DNA from: Sphingomonas faeni
GTDB lineage: Bacteria > Pseudomonadota > Alphaproteobacteria > Sphingomonadales > Sphingomonadaceae
DNA: 64,000 bases
Assembly: GCF_003053745.1 (NCBI RefSeq)
Contig: NZ_QAYE01000003.1
Coordinates: 62,001-126,000, forward strand
Reading direction: 5' to 3'
Shown here: one piece after another, positions 1 through 7,973 of the stretch
How positions within the stretch are numbered: position 1 is the stretch's first letter
How the letters are laid out: each line of letters begins with the position of its first letter
The notes under the pieces: generated by a model
The model's database searches: none
What the model was told of the DNA's origin: nothing
The model's input: only the letters and a program-made list of their open reading frames with translations
Made by a program: the position numbers and the translations under genes

Positions 1-514
1 TGACGGTGTGCGGCGCCATTTCCCAGCCGGTCATCTGCGTCAGCATCGAGCCGTCGGGCTTGCGGATCGTCACCGACACGGGCGGCAGCGACGGCGCGAA
101 ATAGCGCTCCATCTGCGACGGCGCCTTGGGCCAGGGCTTGGCATCGACCGACAGCGACAGCGCGGCGGAGGTGAAGACGTCGGCGCCTGTGTCGTTACGA
201 TGCGTCCAGCCGGCGGCATCGGGCTTTGCGTTGGGGCCATCGCCGGGGGGCGCGTCGACCTGTCTACGGTCGGTCGCGATCGTCACGCGGACGATGTTGG
301 GGGCATAGGCCTCGACCGAAACCAAGCTGCCGTTGCGATCGACCGTCGCGATCGGTGCGGCAAAGGCGGTGGTGCCAAGCGTGGCGAGAGCGACACCAAT
401 AGCCAACCGTGCGACCAGGCGCGACGACCAGCCCCGCGACGAGCGGTCTAGTCGTGACGTCTTGCCGGACTGATCGGACGGCTGCGTGACAACACGGGCT
501 GGGGCAATATGCAT
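1..514 (-). CDS. GH31 family glycosidase (alpha-xylosidase/alpha-glucosidase type), N-terminal part, runs off the window
   Basis: The frame is open from an ATG at 514 to the left edge (171 codons), with a GGAGAGG ribosome site about 6 nt upstream. The product starts with a charged stretch and a hydrophobic segment (LAIGVALATLGTTAFAA) consistent with export. The motif VSVEAYAPNIVRVTIATD then matches the beginning of the beta-sandwich domain that precedes the catalytic barrel in glycoside hydrolase family 31. The catalytic domain lies outside the window, so substrate specificity cannot be read. It is divergent from a GH35-type gene at 695, and a GH31/GH35 pairing is common in xyloglucan or galactan side-chain loci; that role is inference. 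The family call rests on the N-terminal domain only. Confidence 0.7.
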   Translation of the reverse strand, partial: MHIAPARVVTQPSDQSGKTSRLDRSSRGWSSRLVARLAIGVALATLGTTAFAAPIATVDRNGSLVSVEAYAPNIVRVTIATDRRQVDAPPGDGPNAKPDAAGWTHRNDTGADVFTSAALSLSVDAKPWPKAPSQMERYFAPSLPPVSVTIRKPDGSMLTQMTGWEMAPHTV

Positions 515-694
515 TAAAATCCTCTCCACGGGCTTATGCCCTTACGGTAACGCGATCATGGCCGGAACGGCGATTTTGTCGTATAATTGCAGATACGGGA
601 GATGGATCAACTGTATTTCCGTTGATCGTCGCACCCCGGGACTAGAAAACCGGCGTAGCCCGTTCGCTTTGCGCTCACGGAGAAGGATGCAGTC

Positions 695-2338
695 TTGGTT
701 CGTATGAATAAGCTAATCGCGGGCGTGGCCCTTTCCGTGTCGTTGACCGGCGGTACCGCGTCGGCACAGACCATGACCGAGGTTCCGCGGATCGTCAGCA
801 AGGCGGGCCGGCATGCGCTGATCGTCGACGGGGCGCCGTTCCTGATGCTGGGCGCGCAGGTCAACAACAGCAGCAACTACGCGTCCGCGCTACCGCAAGT
901 GTGGCCGATGCTCGACCGGATCCATGCGAACACCGTCGAGATCCCGATCGCGTGGCAGCAGGTCGAGCCGGTCGAAGGAAGGTTCGACCTGAGCTTTCTC
1001 CAGACGCTGCTCGATCAGGCGCGGACGCATGACAAGCGCGTCGTGCTGCTCTGGTTCGGGACGTGGAAGAACACCTCGCCCGGCTACACGCCGGATTGGT
1101 TCAAGGCCGACAATCGCCGTTTTCCGCGGATGAAGATGAAGGACGGCACCGACCATTATGTCCATTCGCCGATGTTTCGCGCGACGCTGGAGGCGGACAA
1201 GCGCGCGTTCGTCGAGGTGATGAAATATCTGAAGACTCATGATCCGCAGAACACGGTGATCATGGTACAGCCCGAGAACGAGGTGGGCAGCTATCGCTCG
1301 CCGCGCGATTACGGTGCGCAGGCGAATGCGGTGTTTGCAAAGCCCGTGCCCGCCGCGCTGGCGAAGGCGCTGAAGAAGCCGGGCGGCAGCTGGACGCAGA
1401 TGTTCGGCGCGCAGGCCGACCGCGCGTTCAACACCTGGCATACCGCGCGCTTCGTCGACGAGATCGCCGCGGCGGGCAAGGCGATCAAGCCTTTGCCGAT
1501 GTACGTCAACGCGTCGCTTGCAGGGCCCTCGAACGTGCCCGATCCGACCGGCGTCGCGAGCGGCGGACCGCAACAGGACGTGCTGGATATCTGGAAGGCG
1601 GCGGCGCCTGCGATCGATTTTCAGGCGCCCGATATCTACGACCGCGATGCAGGCCATGTCGCGCTGTACCTCGACGCGTATGCGCGGCCCGACAATGCGC
1701 TGATGGTGCCCGAGATCGGCAATGCGAAGGAGTTTGCGCGGTTCTTCTATGCGGCGCTCGGGCGCGGTGCGATCGGCTATGCGCCGTTCGGCATGGATGA
1801 CACGGGGTATTTCAACTATCCGCTCGGGGCGAAGGCGCTCGACGACGACACGGTCGACGCGATCGGGCTGAAATACGCAGCCCTTTCGACGATGGCGCGC
1901 GACTGGGCGAAGATCGCGTACGAGCATCCGACCTGGGGTGCAGCCAAGCCCGACGAGAGCACGGGGCCGACCGCTCCTCAGTCTACCACCATGGGGAACT
2001 GGACGATCGCCACCAGCTACGGCGAATGGCAATTCGGTCAGAAGGACTGGACCTGGATCAAGTCCGAGCCGCCAGTCTGGGCGAAGCAGCCTGTGGGAGG
2101 CGTTGCCGTCGCACATCTGTCGCCGAACGAATTCCTCGTGGTTGGCGATCACGTCCGCCTGAACTTCGGGACGGCGAAGGATGGCCCGAAGAACGGTTCG
2201 GTATTCCGCGTCGAAGAAGGTCGCGTGGTCGACGGACGATGGGTGATGAGCCGAGTGTGGAACGGCGACCAGACCGACTACGGGATCAATCTCACCACGC
2301 CGGTCATTCTCAAGGTGACTATGGGTAGTTACAAGTAA
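695..2338 (+). CDS. Secreted GH35-type beta-galactosidase with DUF5597-like C-terminal domain
   Basis: A 547-residue protein with a signal peptide ending near ASAQ (residue 25). A TIM-barrel region follows, with the GH35 acid/base motif QPENEVGSY (Glu196) and a nucleophile candidate in MVPEIGNA (Glu340). The C-terminal third (about 390-547) resembles the DUF5597 domain that accompanies bacterial GH35 enzymes. The family removes terminal beta-galactose from oligo- or polysaccharides, here probably in the periplasm. The start is set at TTG 695, because AGAAGG ends 8 nt before it; ATG 704 is the alternative and gives nearly the same signal peptide. The divergent GH31 gene suggests a shared glycan target such as galactosylated xyloglucan, which is inference. 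No transporter or TonB receptor for it is visible in the window. Confidence 0.85.
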   Translation: MVRMNKLIAGVALSVSLTGGTASAQTMTEVPRIVSKAGRHALIVDGAPFLMLGAQVNNSSNYASALPQVWPMLDRIHANTVEIPIAWQQVEPVEGRFDLSFLQTLLDQARTHDKRVVLLWFGTWKNTSPGYTPDWFKADNRRFPRMKMKDGTDHYVHSPMFRATLEADKRAFVEVMKYLKTHDPQNTVIMVQPENEVGSYRSPRDYGAQANAVFAKPVPAALAKALKKPGGSWTQMFGAQADRAFNTWHTARFVDEIAAAGKAIKPLPMYVNASLAGPSNVPDPTGVASGGPQQDVLDIWKAAAPAIDFQAPDIYDRDAGHVALYLDAYARPDNALMVPEIGNAKEFARFFYAALGRGAIGYAPFGMDDTGYFNYPLGAKALDDDTVDAIGLKYAALSTMARDWAKIAYEHPTWGAAKPDESTGPTAPQSTTMGNWTIATSYGEWQFGQKDWTWIKSEPPVWAKQPVGGVAVAHLSPNEFLVVGDHVRLNFGTAKDGPKNGSVFRVEEGRVVDGRWVMSRVWNGDQTDYGINLTTPVILKVTMGSYK

Positions 2339-2693
2339 CTGCGGCGGGCTCGACCGATATCAGGCAATGGGGAGGGCTCTACAGTGCTGCTCGCGATCGG
2401 TGTTCTTTCCGCGGCATTTCGACAACGGCGCTGCGGGAAAAATTTCGGCGTTCGTCGGTCGATCTTGCAGGCCAGGTATGTGACGGCGAATTTAGTCGTG
2501 TGAACAGGTGGAGCCCGACAGCAGCCCACGCCGCGGCGATAACCATGTGGGAAGCCGATTGAACAACGCCAAAGCGCTGGTATCTCCTCTTCCAGTGTCT
2601 GCGGCAAGTTCACGGACGTTGCCGGGCCGGCCCCGCGTAGCTAGCAGGCCCAGCGGGTCGGTGGTGAACGGGCCGTGCGGTTGCTCGCGCGGC
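2339..2693. other. Intergenic, no gene recognised
   Basis: Short open frames exist on both strands but none shows a ribosome site plus recognisable protein content. The segment separates the glycosidase gene from the regulator remnant and may contain further unrecognisable remnant sequence. Confidence 0.4.
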
Positions 2694-3156
2694 CTAGAAA
2701 ACCGAGGCGAGCAGGGATACGTCGCCCGGGCGTTCGTCGAGTGACGGCGTGCGCAGAATGACGCCCTTCAGTCGGTAATACAGGTCTTCGCGGAAGCTGC
2801 CGTCGGCAACGCAGGCTGCCATGTCGCGGTGGGTCGCGGCGACGATGCGGACGTCCGCGATACGCGACGCGCGCGCCCACTGGCTGGAAGCTGCCGTCGG
2901 CCAGGAAGCGGAGCAGCTTGACCGGCGTTGCTGCGGGCATTTCGCCGACTTCGTCGAGGAACAGCGTGCCGCCAGCTGCGGTCTCGACGAACCCGGGACG
3001 GTCGCTCATCGCGCCAGTGAAATTGCCCTTGAGATAGTCAAACAGCTCGCCTTCGAGCAGCTCGTGTGGAATCGCACTACAGTGGATCAGCACGAGTTTA
3101 CGCTCAGCCCCCTTCGATGCTTGCGTCGACCGGCAGAATAGCGCTGCGGCGTACAT
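2694..3156 (-). pseudogene. Remnant of sigma-54-dependent (NtrC-type) response regulator, AAA+ domain
   Basis: The minus strand encodes a central AAA+ fragment: a C-S-A-I-P-H-E-L-L-E segment, then GNFTGA (the sigma-54 contact GAFTGA loop with one change), then [13 protein letters not shown] (Walker B). A frameshift in a GCGCGCG run near 2872-2879 moves the frame. The continuation [12 protein letters not shown], then FREDLYYRL and [12 protein letters not shown], follows in the next frame and ends at a TAG at 2694. The Walker A region, the receiver domain and the Fis-type DNA-binding domain are all missing. Intact family members activate sigma-54 promoters by ATP hydrolysis; this copy cannot be functional. 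It marks the start of the decayed accessory zone. Confidence 0.85.
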
Positions 3157-3441
3157 CCAAGAAGGCCAAGCAACCGCTATGGATGGCGCCGATGCCGGTG
3201 AATGAGCGGTAGAGATTGGGAGAGCTGTGTCAGCAGGCGTATGTCAGCAATCGGGTCGATTCCGCAGTAAAATCTGCTGCAGCGCCCGCCTCTGCCTCGT
3301 TGTAGTTTAAGGCCTCGCCGCCTAAAGCACTGCCATATTAATGGACGTCCGGCCTCTGAAAGGATTTAACTCGGCTGAGTATCTGGGCTTGGGTCTTGCC
3401 AGCCGCGCGCCGCCAGGTAGCTCGGACTACAGTAGTGGACC
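3157..3441. other. Intergenic, lower GC, nothing recognised
   Basis: No coding signal could be supported. Base composition is less GC-rich than the backbone on the right side of the window, in keeping with acquired or decaying sequence. Confidence 0.35.
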
Positions 3442-3675
3442 TTAGTCTTTCAGCGAAGTAGCGCCCACTGACACGACGTATCGGCCCAACTGCTGTTTGC
3501 CCTGCGTTACGATCACTTCTGCGCCGAAGAACGGGCTACCATGCGAGACTTGATCCGCACCGATTGCAATCGCGCTTGAAATAGCAGACTTCCACGCCTC
3601 GATGTTATCTGATGATTCCTGCTCACCTGACTGAGTAAAGTGTTCGTTGACGATTGTGACGGTGTAGGTTGGCAT
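3442..3675 (-). CDS. Small protein of unknown function (77 aa)
   Basis: A 77-residue frame beginning MPTYTVTIVNEHF, with a mixed alpha/beta character: a beta-rich start, a helix around DNIEAWKSAISSAIAIGAD, then beta strands containing GAEVIVTQG. The layout resembles the small DUF6894-type proteins common in sphingomonads and rhizobia, but I could not match the signature residues, so this is only a loose analogy. No strong ribosome site precedes the ATG. It sits alone between a pseudogene and a doubtful ORF, which gives no functional clue. Confidence 0.45.
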   Translation of the reverse strand: MPTYTVTIVNEHFTQSGEQESSDNIEAWKSAISSAIAIGADQVSHGSPFFGAEVIVTQGKQQLGRYVVSVGATSLKD

Positions 3676-3857
3676 GTAAGTCGCATATCAAGTACCGGTC
3701 ATCCGATCGACAACCTCGATCAACCGGTTCAAATACCTTGATCATGGACACGCAGATCCCCTCCTGTTTCCGGCTAACAGGCGGCTGAGTCAGCTGCGGC
3801 GAGCTGGCGTCCAACCAAATGAACGAATGGCTGAAGCTAGGGAGCGAACATACCGCC

Positions 3858-4100
3858 TTAGTGCCTGAGAGTGGCTGAAGCCGTAAGGTGCTCAGCTAGT
3901 CGTGCATCACCATCCGTGTTTGCTGGGTCGGCCAAAACGCGCCCGTATCGTTTAGCGCGCGTGGAACCCATACAGACGGCTCCCCAGACGAAGCACGCCG
4001 GCACGGCGATAATTATGAACAGAAGCCAATACAGGTTGGCGGCTATTCGGATGGCCAAACATGCGATGAGGGTCCACGGTCGGAAACTCGGTGGCACCAA
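3858..4100 (-). CDS. Possible small membrane protein (doubtful)
   Basis: An 80-codon frame starting at TTG. It has one or two strongly hydrophobic stretches in its first half (LIACLAIRIAANLYWLLFII, then AVPACFVWGAVCM), followed by a charged tail. Hydrophobic content of this kind is unusual for a chance frame, which is why it is listed. Against it are the weak start codon, the absence of a visible ribosome site, and an overlapping open frame on the other strand. No function can be assigned. Confidence 0.25.
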   Translation of the reverse strand: MVPPSFRPWTLIACLAIRIAANLYWLLFIIIAVPACFVWGAVCMGSTRAKRYGRVLADPANTDGDARLAEHLTASATLRH

Positions 4101-4241
4101 AGAGGTTTTTTACTACGCCCATTTGGAACCGTCGATCGCGAATAAACAAGAGTGGCTAAATGCAGCCATTTCCTGCTCGCTCCGAATAGGGTGTGTCTTT
4201 TTCATAACGCAAGCTTCACCTTTTATCCTTACGGAAACATA

Positions 4242-5213
4242 ATGAATCTACCTTCGTCGTCTCAAGCGATGCCGCCCGCCCAGCGCTGGCATGACCGGCT
4301 GGACGCTCTGATTGCTTGGTCGACCGCGCTCTCGCGTGCTCAGGCACGCACCGTGACCACCGCAGCCGTCGTGGTCGCCGGACTCGTCGATTATGCGACC
4401 GGAGATGCCCTATGGTTCGGCCCGATCTACCTGCTGATTATCTGCATGCCCGCCTGGACCTTGGGCTGGCGTGAGGCCGCGCTGACCAGTGCCGCGTGTG
4501 TGGCGGTATCTCTCGCCGCGAACGGGCTGGAGGCTTATCCACTTGGTCAAACTGCGATCGCCTGGAACATGGCCATGCGGATCCTGGCGGTGACAATCAT
4601 CATCGTGTTGATGTCCGGCACGCGCCGCTCGCACGATCGCGAATGGAACCGCGCGCGCAGCGATCCCCTGACCGGGCTTGTCAATGAGCAAGCCTTTTTC
4701 GACAATGCCACTGCGACCGCGAGGCATCGGGCATGGGGTATACTCGCCTATGTGGACCTCGACGGCTTCAAGCAGATCAACGATCGCCACGGCCATGCCG
4801 CGGGGGACGAAGCGCTACAGGCCTTTGCCAGCGGGGTGCGCGACTTGATTCGATCGGGCGACGTGTTCGCTCGCATCGGAGGCGACGAATTTCTGTTGTT
4901 TTTACCGGTCGACAGCGAAGCCGAAGGCTATGGGCTTGCCACGACGCTGCATCTACGGATGAACTGCATGCAGACGCCGTTCGCGCTGGGCTGCAGCATC
5001 GGCGCCCTGGTATTGAACCTGAGCGAAACCGCCATCCACAAGGCTCATGTAAGCCTTGCCGACCGACTGATGTACGAGGCCAAGAACGAGGGCGGCGCCA
5101 TCTGGATCCGCACTGCCGGTGTGCCGGAAGGCGGCGGTTTGACGGGCGTGGCAGCGGCCCGCGATCACCGCGAGTTGTTTAGCCTTATTCCAGCCCCCAC
5201 CGCCCTGCATTGA
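4242..5213 (+). CDS. Membrane-anchored diguanylate cyclase (GGDEF domain)
   Basis: A 323-residue protein. The first ~140 residues contain several hydrophobic helices (for example VTTAAVVVAGLVDYATG and ILAVTIIIVLMSG) and form a membrane sensory region. A C-terminal GGDEF domain follows, beginning at SDPLTGLVNEQAFF. The active-site loop reads GGDEF, and an RxxD inhibitory site (RSGD) lies five residues upstream, so both catalysis (2 GTP to c-di-GMP) and product inhibition look intact. The start is placed at ATG 4242 rather than the upstream in-frame ATG at 4152, because the extra 30 residues look non-coding. No EAL domain or partner gene is nearby. The sensed signal is unknown. Confidence 0.88.
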   Translation: MNLPSSSQAMPPAQRWHDRLDALIAWSTALSRAQARTVTTAAVVVAGLVDYATGDALWFGPIYLLIICMPAWTLGWREAALTSAACVAVSLAANGLEAYPLGQTAIAWNMAMRILAVTIIIVLMSGTRRSHDREWNRARSDPLTGLVNEQAFFDNATATARHRAWGILAYVDLDGFKQINDRHGHAAGDEALQAFASGVRDLIRSGDVFARIGGDEFLLFLPVDSEAEGYGLATTLHLRMNCMQTPFALGCSIGALVLNLSETAIHKAHVSLADRLMYEAKNEGGAIWIRTAGVPEGGGLTGVAAARDHRELFSLIPAPTALH

Positions 5214-5558
5214 CGGCCACGGGGCGTTTCGATTTGCCTGCGGACAAAGCTTAAACGTGAGCGAGCAGGCCAGGCATGCCGTGAAATGGCGTTGCGCAGA
5301 TCGGGGCATGAAGCGCCTAGTTTGCAGCGCCGGGGCGGCTCACGGCACGCGTCAGCGGATGGACGGACCAAATCGACGCTGTTTGCGCCGATGTCGCGCG
5401 GACCGGCTCGCTGACGCCGTAAACCGTTTGTATCTAGACGATGCCTTCTGCCGGCATAGATCGATCAGTCCCGCCCTAATCTTGAAGCACAACGGAACAA
5501 ATTACTCACGCAGGAATTAGCTTGCCCAGTTCAGACCGAACGACAGGGGATCGAAAAA
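5214..5558. other. Intergenic, no gene recognised
   Basis: Separates the cyclase from the lipoprotein gene. A short open frame at 5257-5520 lacks a ribosome site and recognisable content, and I treat it as chance. The promoter of the lipoprotein gene must lie in the right half of this gap. Confidence 0.4.
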
Positions 5559-5828
5559 ATGAAGAAGGTATTCGTTATCGCGATCGCAGCCGGGCTTGTC
5601 TCGCTGTCGGCATGCAACTCCAGCCCACGCGAGCAGGCAGCCGATAACATCGAGTCCAACACCGAGGCTGTCGCAGATAACCTGGAAGACGCTGCGGACA
5701 ACGTAAGCAACGACGCGGCCGAAGCGCGCCTCGAGAACAAGGCGGATGCCGTCCGTGCAACCGGTCAGAACCAAGCTGACGATATGCGGACGAACGATCC
5801 CGACACGAACCTGTCGAACGGTATCTAG
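5559..5828 (+). CDS. Small hydrophilic lipoprotein
   Basis: An 89-residue precursor starting MKKVFVIAIAAGLVSLSAC, with a lipobox LSAC that predicts lipidation at Cys19. The mature part is acidic and rich in Ala, Asp, Glu and Asn, with repeated A-D-N/E-A-V-A-D-N-like heptads that suggest a helical or extended periplasmic protein. An AGGGGAT ribosome site precedes the ATG. It is a single-gene unit, closed by a strong terminator at 5874. Small abundant lipoproteins of this kind often respond to envelope or osmotic stress, but no specific role can be read from the sequence. Confidence 0.75.
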   Translation: MKKVFVIAIAAGLVSLSACNSSPREQAADNIESNTEAVADNLEDAADNVSNDAAEARLENKADAVRATGQNQADDMRTNDPDTNLSNGI

Positions 5829-5873
5829 TTTCACGAGACAGAACGAGCCGCTCCCAAGCACAGCTCGAACTGG

Positions 5874-5905
5874 AAGGGCGCCTTAGGAAACTTGGGCGCC
5901 CTTTT
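5874..5905 (+). terminator. Rho-independent terminator of the lipoprotein gene
   Basis: A perfect 9-bp stem AAGGGCGCC (5874-5882) / GGCGCCCTT (5895-5903) with a 12-nt loop is followed by further T residues. It lies 45 nt after the lipoprotein stop codon. Confidence 0.85.
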
Positions 5906-6393
5906 CGCAATTGTCTGCGGAAAAGTAACGCCACGTGCGATCAACTGGTTCAACGGAACTCCGTCTGCTGCTTCACAGACAGGGCAACCTCCGCCGTCGA
6001 AGCCCTTTGACAAAAGGGGACGATGAACGAGAGGCCTGAGTAGGGAAACAAAAGGCCGCTGCGAGCGTCCGGTAATGGGTCCCGGCCGCCCCGCACTGGC
6101 CGGGCATTTCCCCCGCCCAAAGCGGACATCCCCCTAGTAGATACGCACTTCTTAAAGCGGGCATCCGTTCAGTACGCCGGTCCCGATTTCCCATCTCCGA
6201 GCGGCAACTCCGGGAAGCCGGATGGTCCACGTTCGCCCGCCATTGGCGTTAGCACGGATTTTGGGCGGACATTCTGACGTGGGGTTCTGACACCAACACG
6301 CGCCAATTTGCGCAGCAAGCAGGAACCAATCGCCTAAAGCTCAGTCGACAGCACGACGTCATATGGGAAGTAGGCTGTCTTTCGCAGTATTAG
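5906..6393. other. Intergenic; three degenerate copies of an AAGCGGACAT-like word
   Basis: No gene was found. Similar words occur at about 6119 (AAAGCGGACAT), 6155 (AAAGCGGGCAT) and 6263 (GGGCGGACAT). They may be remnants of one repeated element or chance. Small frames on the minus strand here have no coding character. Confidence 0.35.
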
Positions 6394-6881
6394 AACAACA
6401 ACGTTCGCGAGCTAGCGCTGACGATCTTTACGACTAACGGTCGGCTGATCGGCGCCGGCGATGAGTTCGTTGCAGACCTCGGCCTGACCAGCGCCTGGTG
6501 GCAGGTGTTGGCAGCGCTCCACTACTCGCCCGTTCCGTTGCCCACCGCGTCCATCGCCCGCAACACGGGTCTGACCCAGCAACCGGTGCAGCGCATTGTT
6601 GATGTGCTCGCCGAACGTGGGCTGGTCGAGTTTCAGAGCAATCTTCACCACCAACGCGCCAAGCTGGTCGTTCTCACGCCCGTCGGCCTCAAGGCGGTCA
6701 CCGGCGCGGAAAACGTGGTCGCGCCCTTGGACAAGCCATTGCCAACCGGATCGGGAGCGAGCGTTTGCAGGCTGCAATCGCCATGCTCGGCGAGATGATA
6801 ACCGTTATCTCTGAGCGGCGCGACGATGCCGAAGCCGCGTCAACCTCCATCCCCCACACCCCCGAAGAAACTCTCTTATGA
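6394..6881 (+). pseudogene. Frameshifted MarR-family regulator
   Basis: The frame is open from 6394 but has no start codon. It reads as a MarR winged helix: TNGRLIGAGDEFVADLGLTSAWWQ, then the recognition-helix region TGLTQQPVQRIVDVLAERG, then the wing NLHHQRAKLVVLTPVG. Near 6730 the frame shifts; the expected C-terminal dimerisation helix (RLQAAIAMLGEMITVISERR) continues in another frame to a TGA at 6879. The ATGA overlap with the next gene shows that the two were once co-transcribed. MarR proteins repress adjacent detoxification or oxidoreductase genes. The absence of a start and the frameshift make it non-functional. Confidence 0.8.
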
Positions 6882-7094
6882 TCCTAGTCCCAGGCGCCAC
6901 CGGCGGCGAGGTTTGCCGGCTGCTGAAGCATGCAGGCACATCGTTCCGTGCTGTGGCCCGCAAGCAAGAGCAGATCGACCGCTTCCATACGGATGACGTG
7001 GACGCAGTGTTCGGTCACCTCGACCGGCCGGAAACGCTGACGAACGCGATGACCGGCATCAACATGCTGTTCCTGGTCACGGCGCCGTTGGGAT
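6878..7094 (+). pseudogene. Truncated NmrA-like NAD(P)-binding protein (N-terminal fragment)
   Basis: Begins with ATG in an ATGA overlap with the MarR remnant. The first 70 residues are the Rossmann start of an NmrA/NAD(P)H-binding protein: MILVPGATGGEVCRLL, then DDVDAVFGHLDRPETLTNAM and INMLFLVTAP. At about 7090 the homology stops abruptly and LysR sequence begins, so the C-terminal three quarters were lost in a deletion that fused this gene to a different one. The open frame continues to 7345 only by chance. Confidence 0.8.
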
Positions 7095-7394
7095 CTCGCC
7101 AGACAAGATCAAGAGATCGCGATCGACGTGCCGGGGGCGCTGACGCTCGATCACAGCGGCCTAATGGTGGAGGCGGCGATCGAGAGCTTAGGCATCGCGT
7201 TTGTCCCCGAGCACGTTGCCCGTGCGGGCCTGGAAAGCAAAAAGTTGGCGATCGTGCTGGAGGACTGGGCACCTGCAATCCCCGGTCTGTGCCTTTATCA
7301 TCCTGGCAACCGGCACGTTCCCGCTGGGCTTCGTGCATTCATTGATATGTTGAAGACCTTCGTCTTCGATCCGGGTTTCGCTGGCAGGCAATAA
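7095..7394 (+). pseudogene. C-terminal fragment of a LysR-family regulator
   Basis: From about 7095 the frame reads LARQDQEIAIDVPGALTLD, then ESLGIAFVPEHVA and VLEDWAPAIPGLCLYHPGNR. This is the end of a LysR effector-binding domain, including the conserved P-x-x-x-x-Y-P-x-x-R-x-x-P-x-x-L-R-x-F-I-D pattern. The DNA-binding half is absent. The fragment is out of frame with the NmrA fragment before it, which fits a single deletion joining two ancestral genes. Confidence 0.82.
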
Positions 7395-7461
7395 GGCATC
7401 GCGGGGCAGGCCGCGTGATGAACTTGGCCGCCTGAGAACTGTCCGTATCTCCGGACATGGA

Positions 7462-7875
7462 TCAGCCATGTTCTGCCTTCGCCAAGTCGAAGAGGTTTCG
7501 GCATTCCTCCATGCGAGGCCAGTTGTCCCGGATCCATGACGTAAAACCTTCGAGAGCGGGTAGCATGCTGGCGCCCATGCCAGTGAGTTCGTATTCGACA
7601 CGTGGCGGCACTTCGGGAAAATAATGACGGCTCACCAACCCGTCGCGCTCCAGATTGCGAAGCGTCAGCGTCAGCATGCGTTGGGTTATGCCATCGATGC
7701 CGTGTTTGAGTTCAGAGAAACGAAGGCGATGGCCGCTGGCGATGGCGAGATGCGACATCACGAGAATTGTCCATTTGTCGCCAAGCCGGGAAAGCACGCC
7801 GTGCGGCGCGCAGGGGCGGAAGCGCGGGCCGTCCTTCGTCACCTCGTAAGGGCGCCCGTGAACGACATTATCCAT
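7462..7875 (-). CDS. HxlR-family transcriptional regulator
   Basis: A 137-residue single-domain winged-helix protein with the HxlR core: VLSRLGDKWTILVMSHLA, LRFSELKHGIDGITQRMLT, LRNLERDGLVSRHYF, then PPRVEYELTGMGASMLPAL. The start is set at ATG 7875, which has AAGG nine nt upstream; in-frame starts at 7884 and 7953 would add residues not seen in the family. It is divergent from an NmrA-like oxidoreductase at 7974. Such pairs are normally regulated by the HxlR protein in response to electrophiles such as quinones or aldehydes. The intergenic ATGAGTATATATGAGTAACT is a plausible operator. Confidence 0.88.
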   Translation of the reverse strand: MDNVVHGRPYEVTKDGPRFRPCAPHGVLSRLGDKWTILVMSHLAIASGHRLRFSELKHGIDGITQRMLTLTLRNLERDGLVSRHYFPEVPPRVEYELTGMGASMLPALEGFTSWIRDNWPRMEECRNLFDLAKAEHG

Positions 7876-7973
7876 GCGTATCATCCTTGTGCCTGACGCT
7901 GAAAAATGTGCCGTCTTCCAGCAAATCTGCATGAGTATATATGAGTAACTCACGCAAACGCACCGAGGAAATT

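Noticed and set aside
890..2152. 420-codon minus-strand frame opposite the GH35 gene
   Set aside because: Shadow frame; the plus strand has a signal peptide and GH35 active-site motifs.
5257..5520. 87-codon plus-strand frame before the lipoprotein gene
   Set aside because: No ribosome site, no recognisable content and an atypical composition; probably chance.
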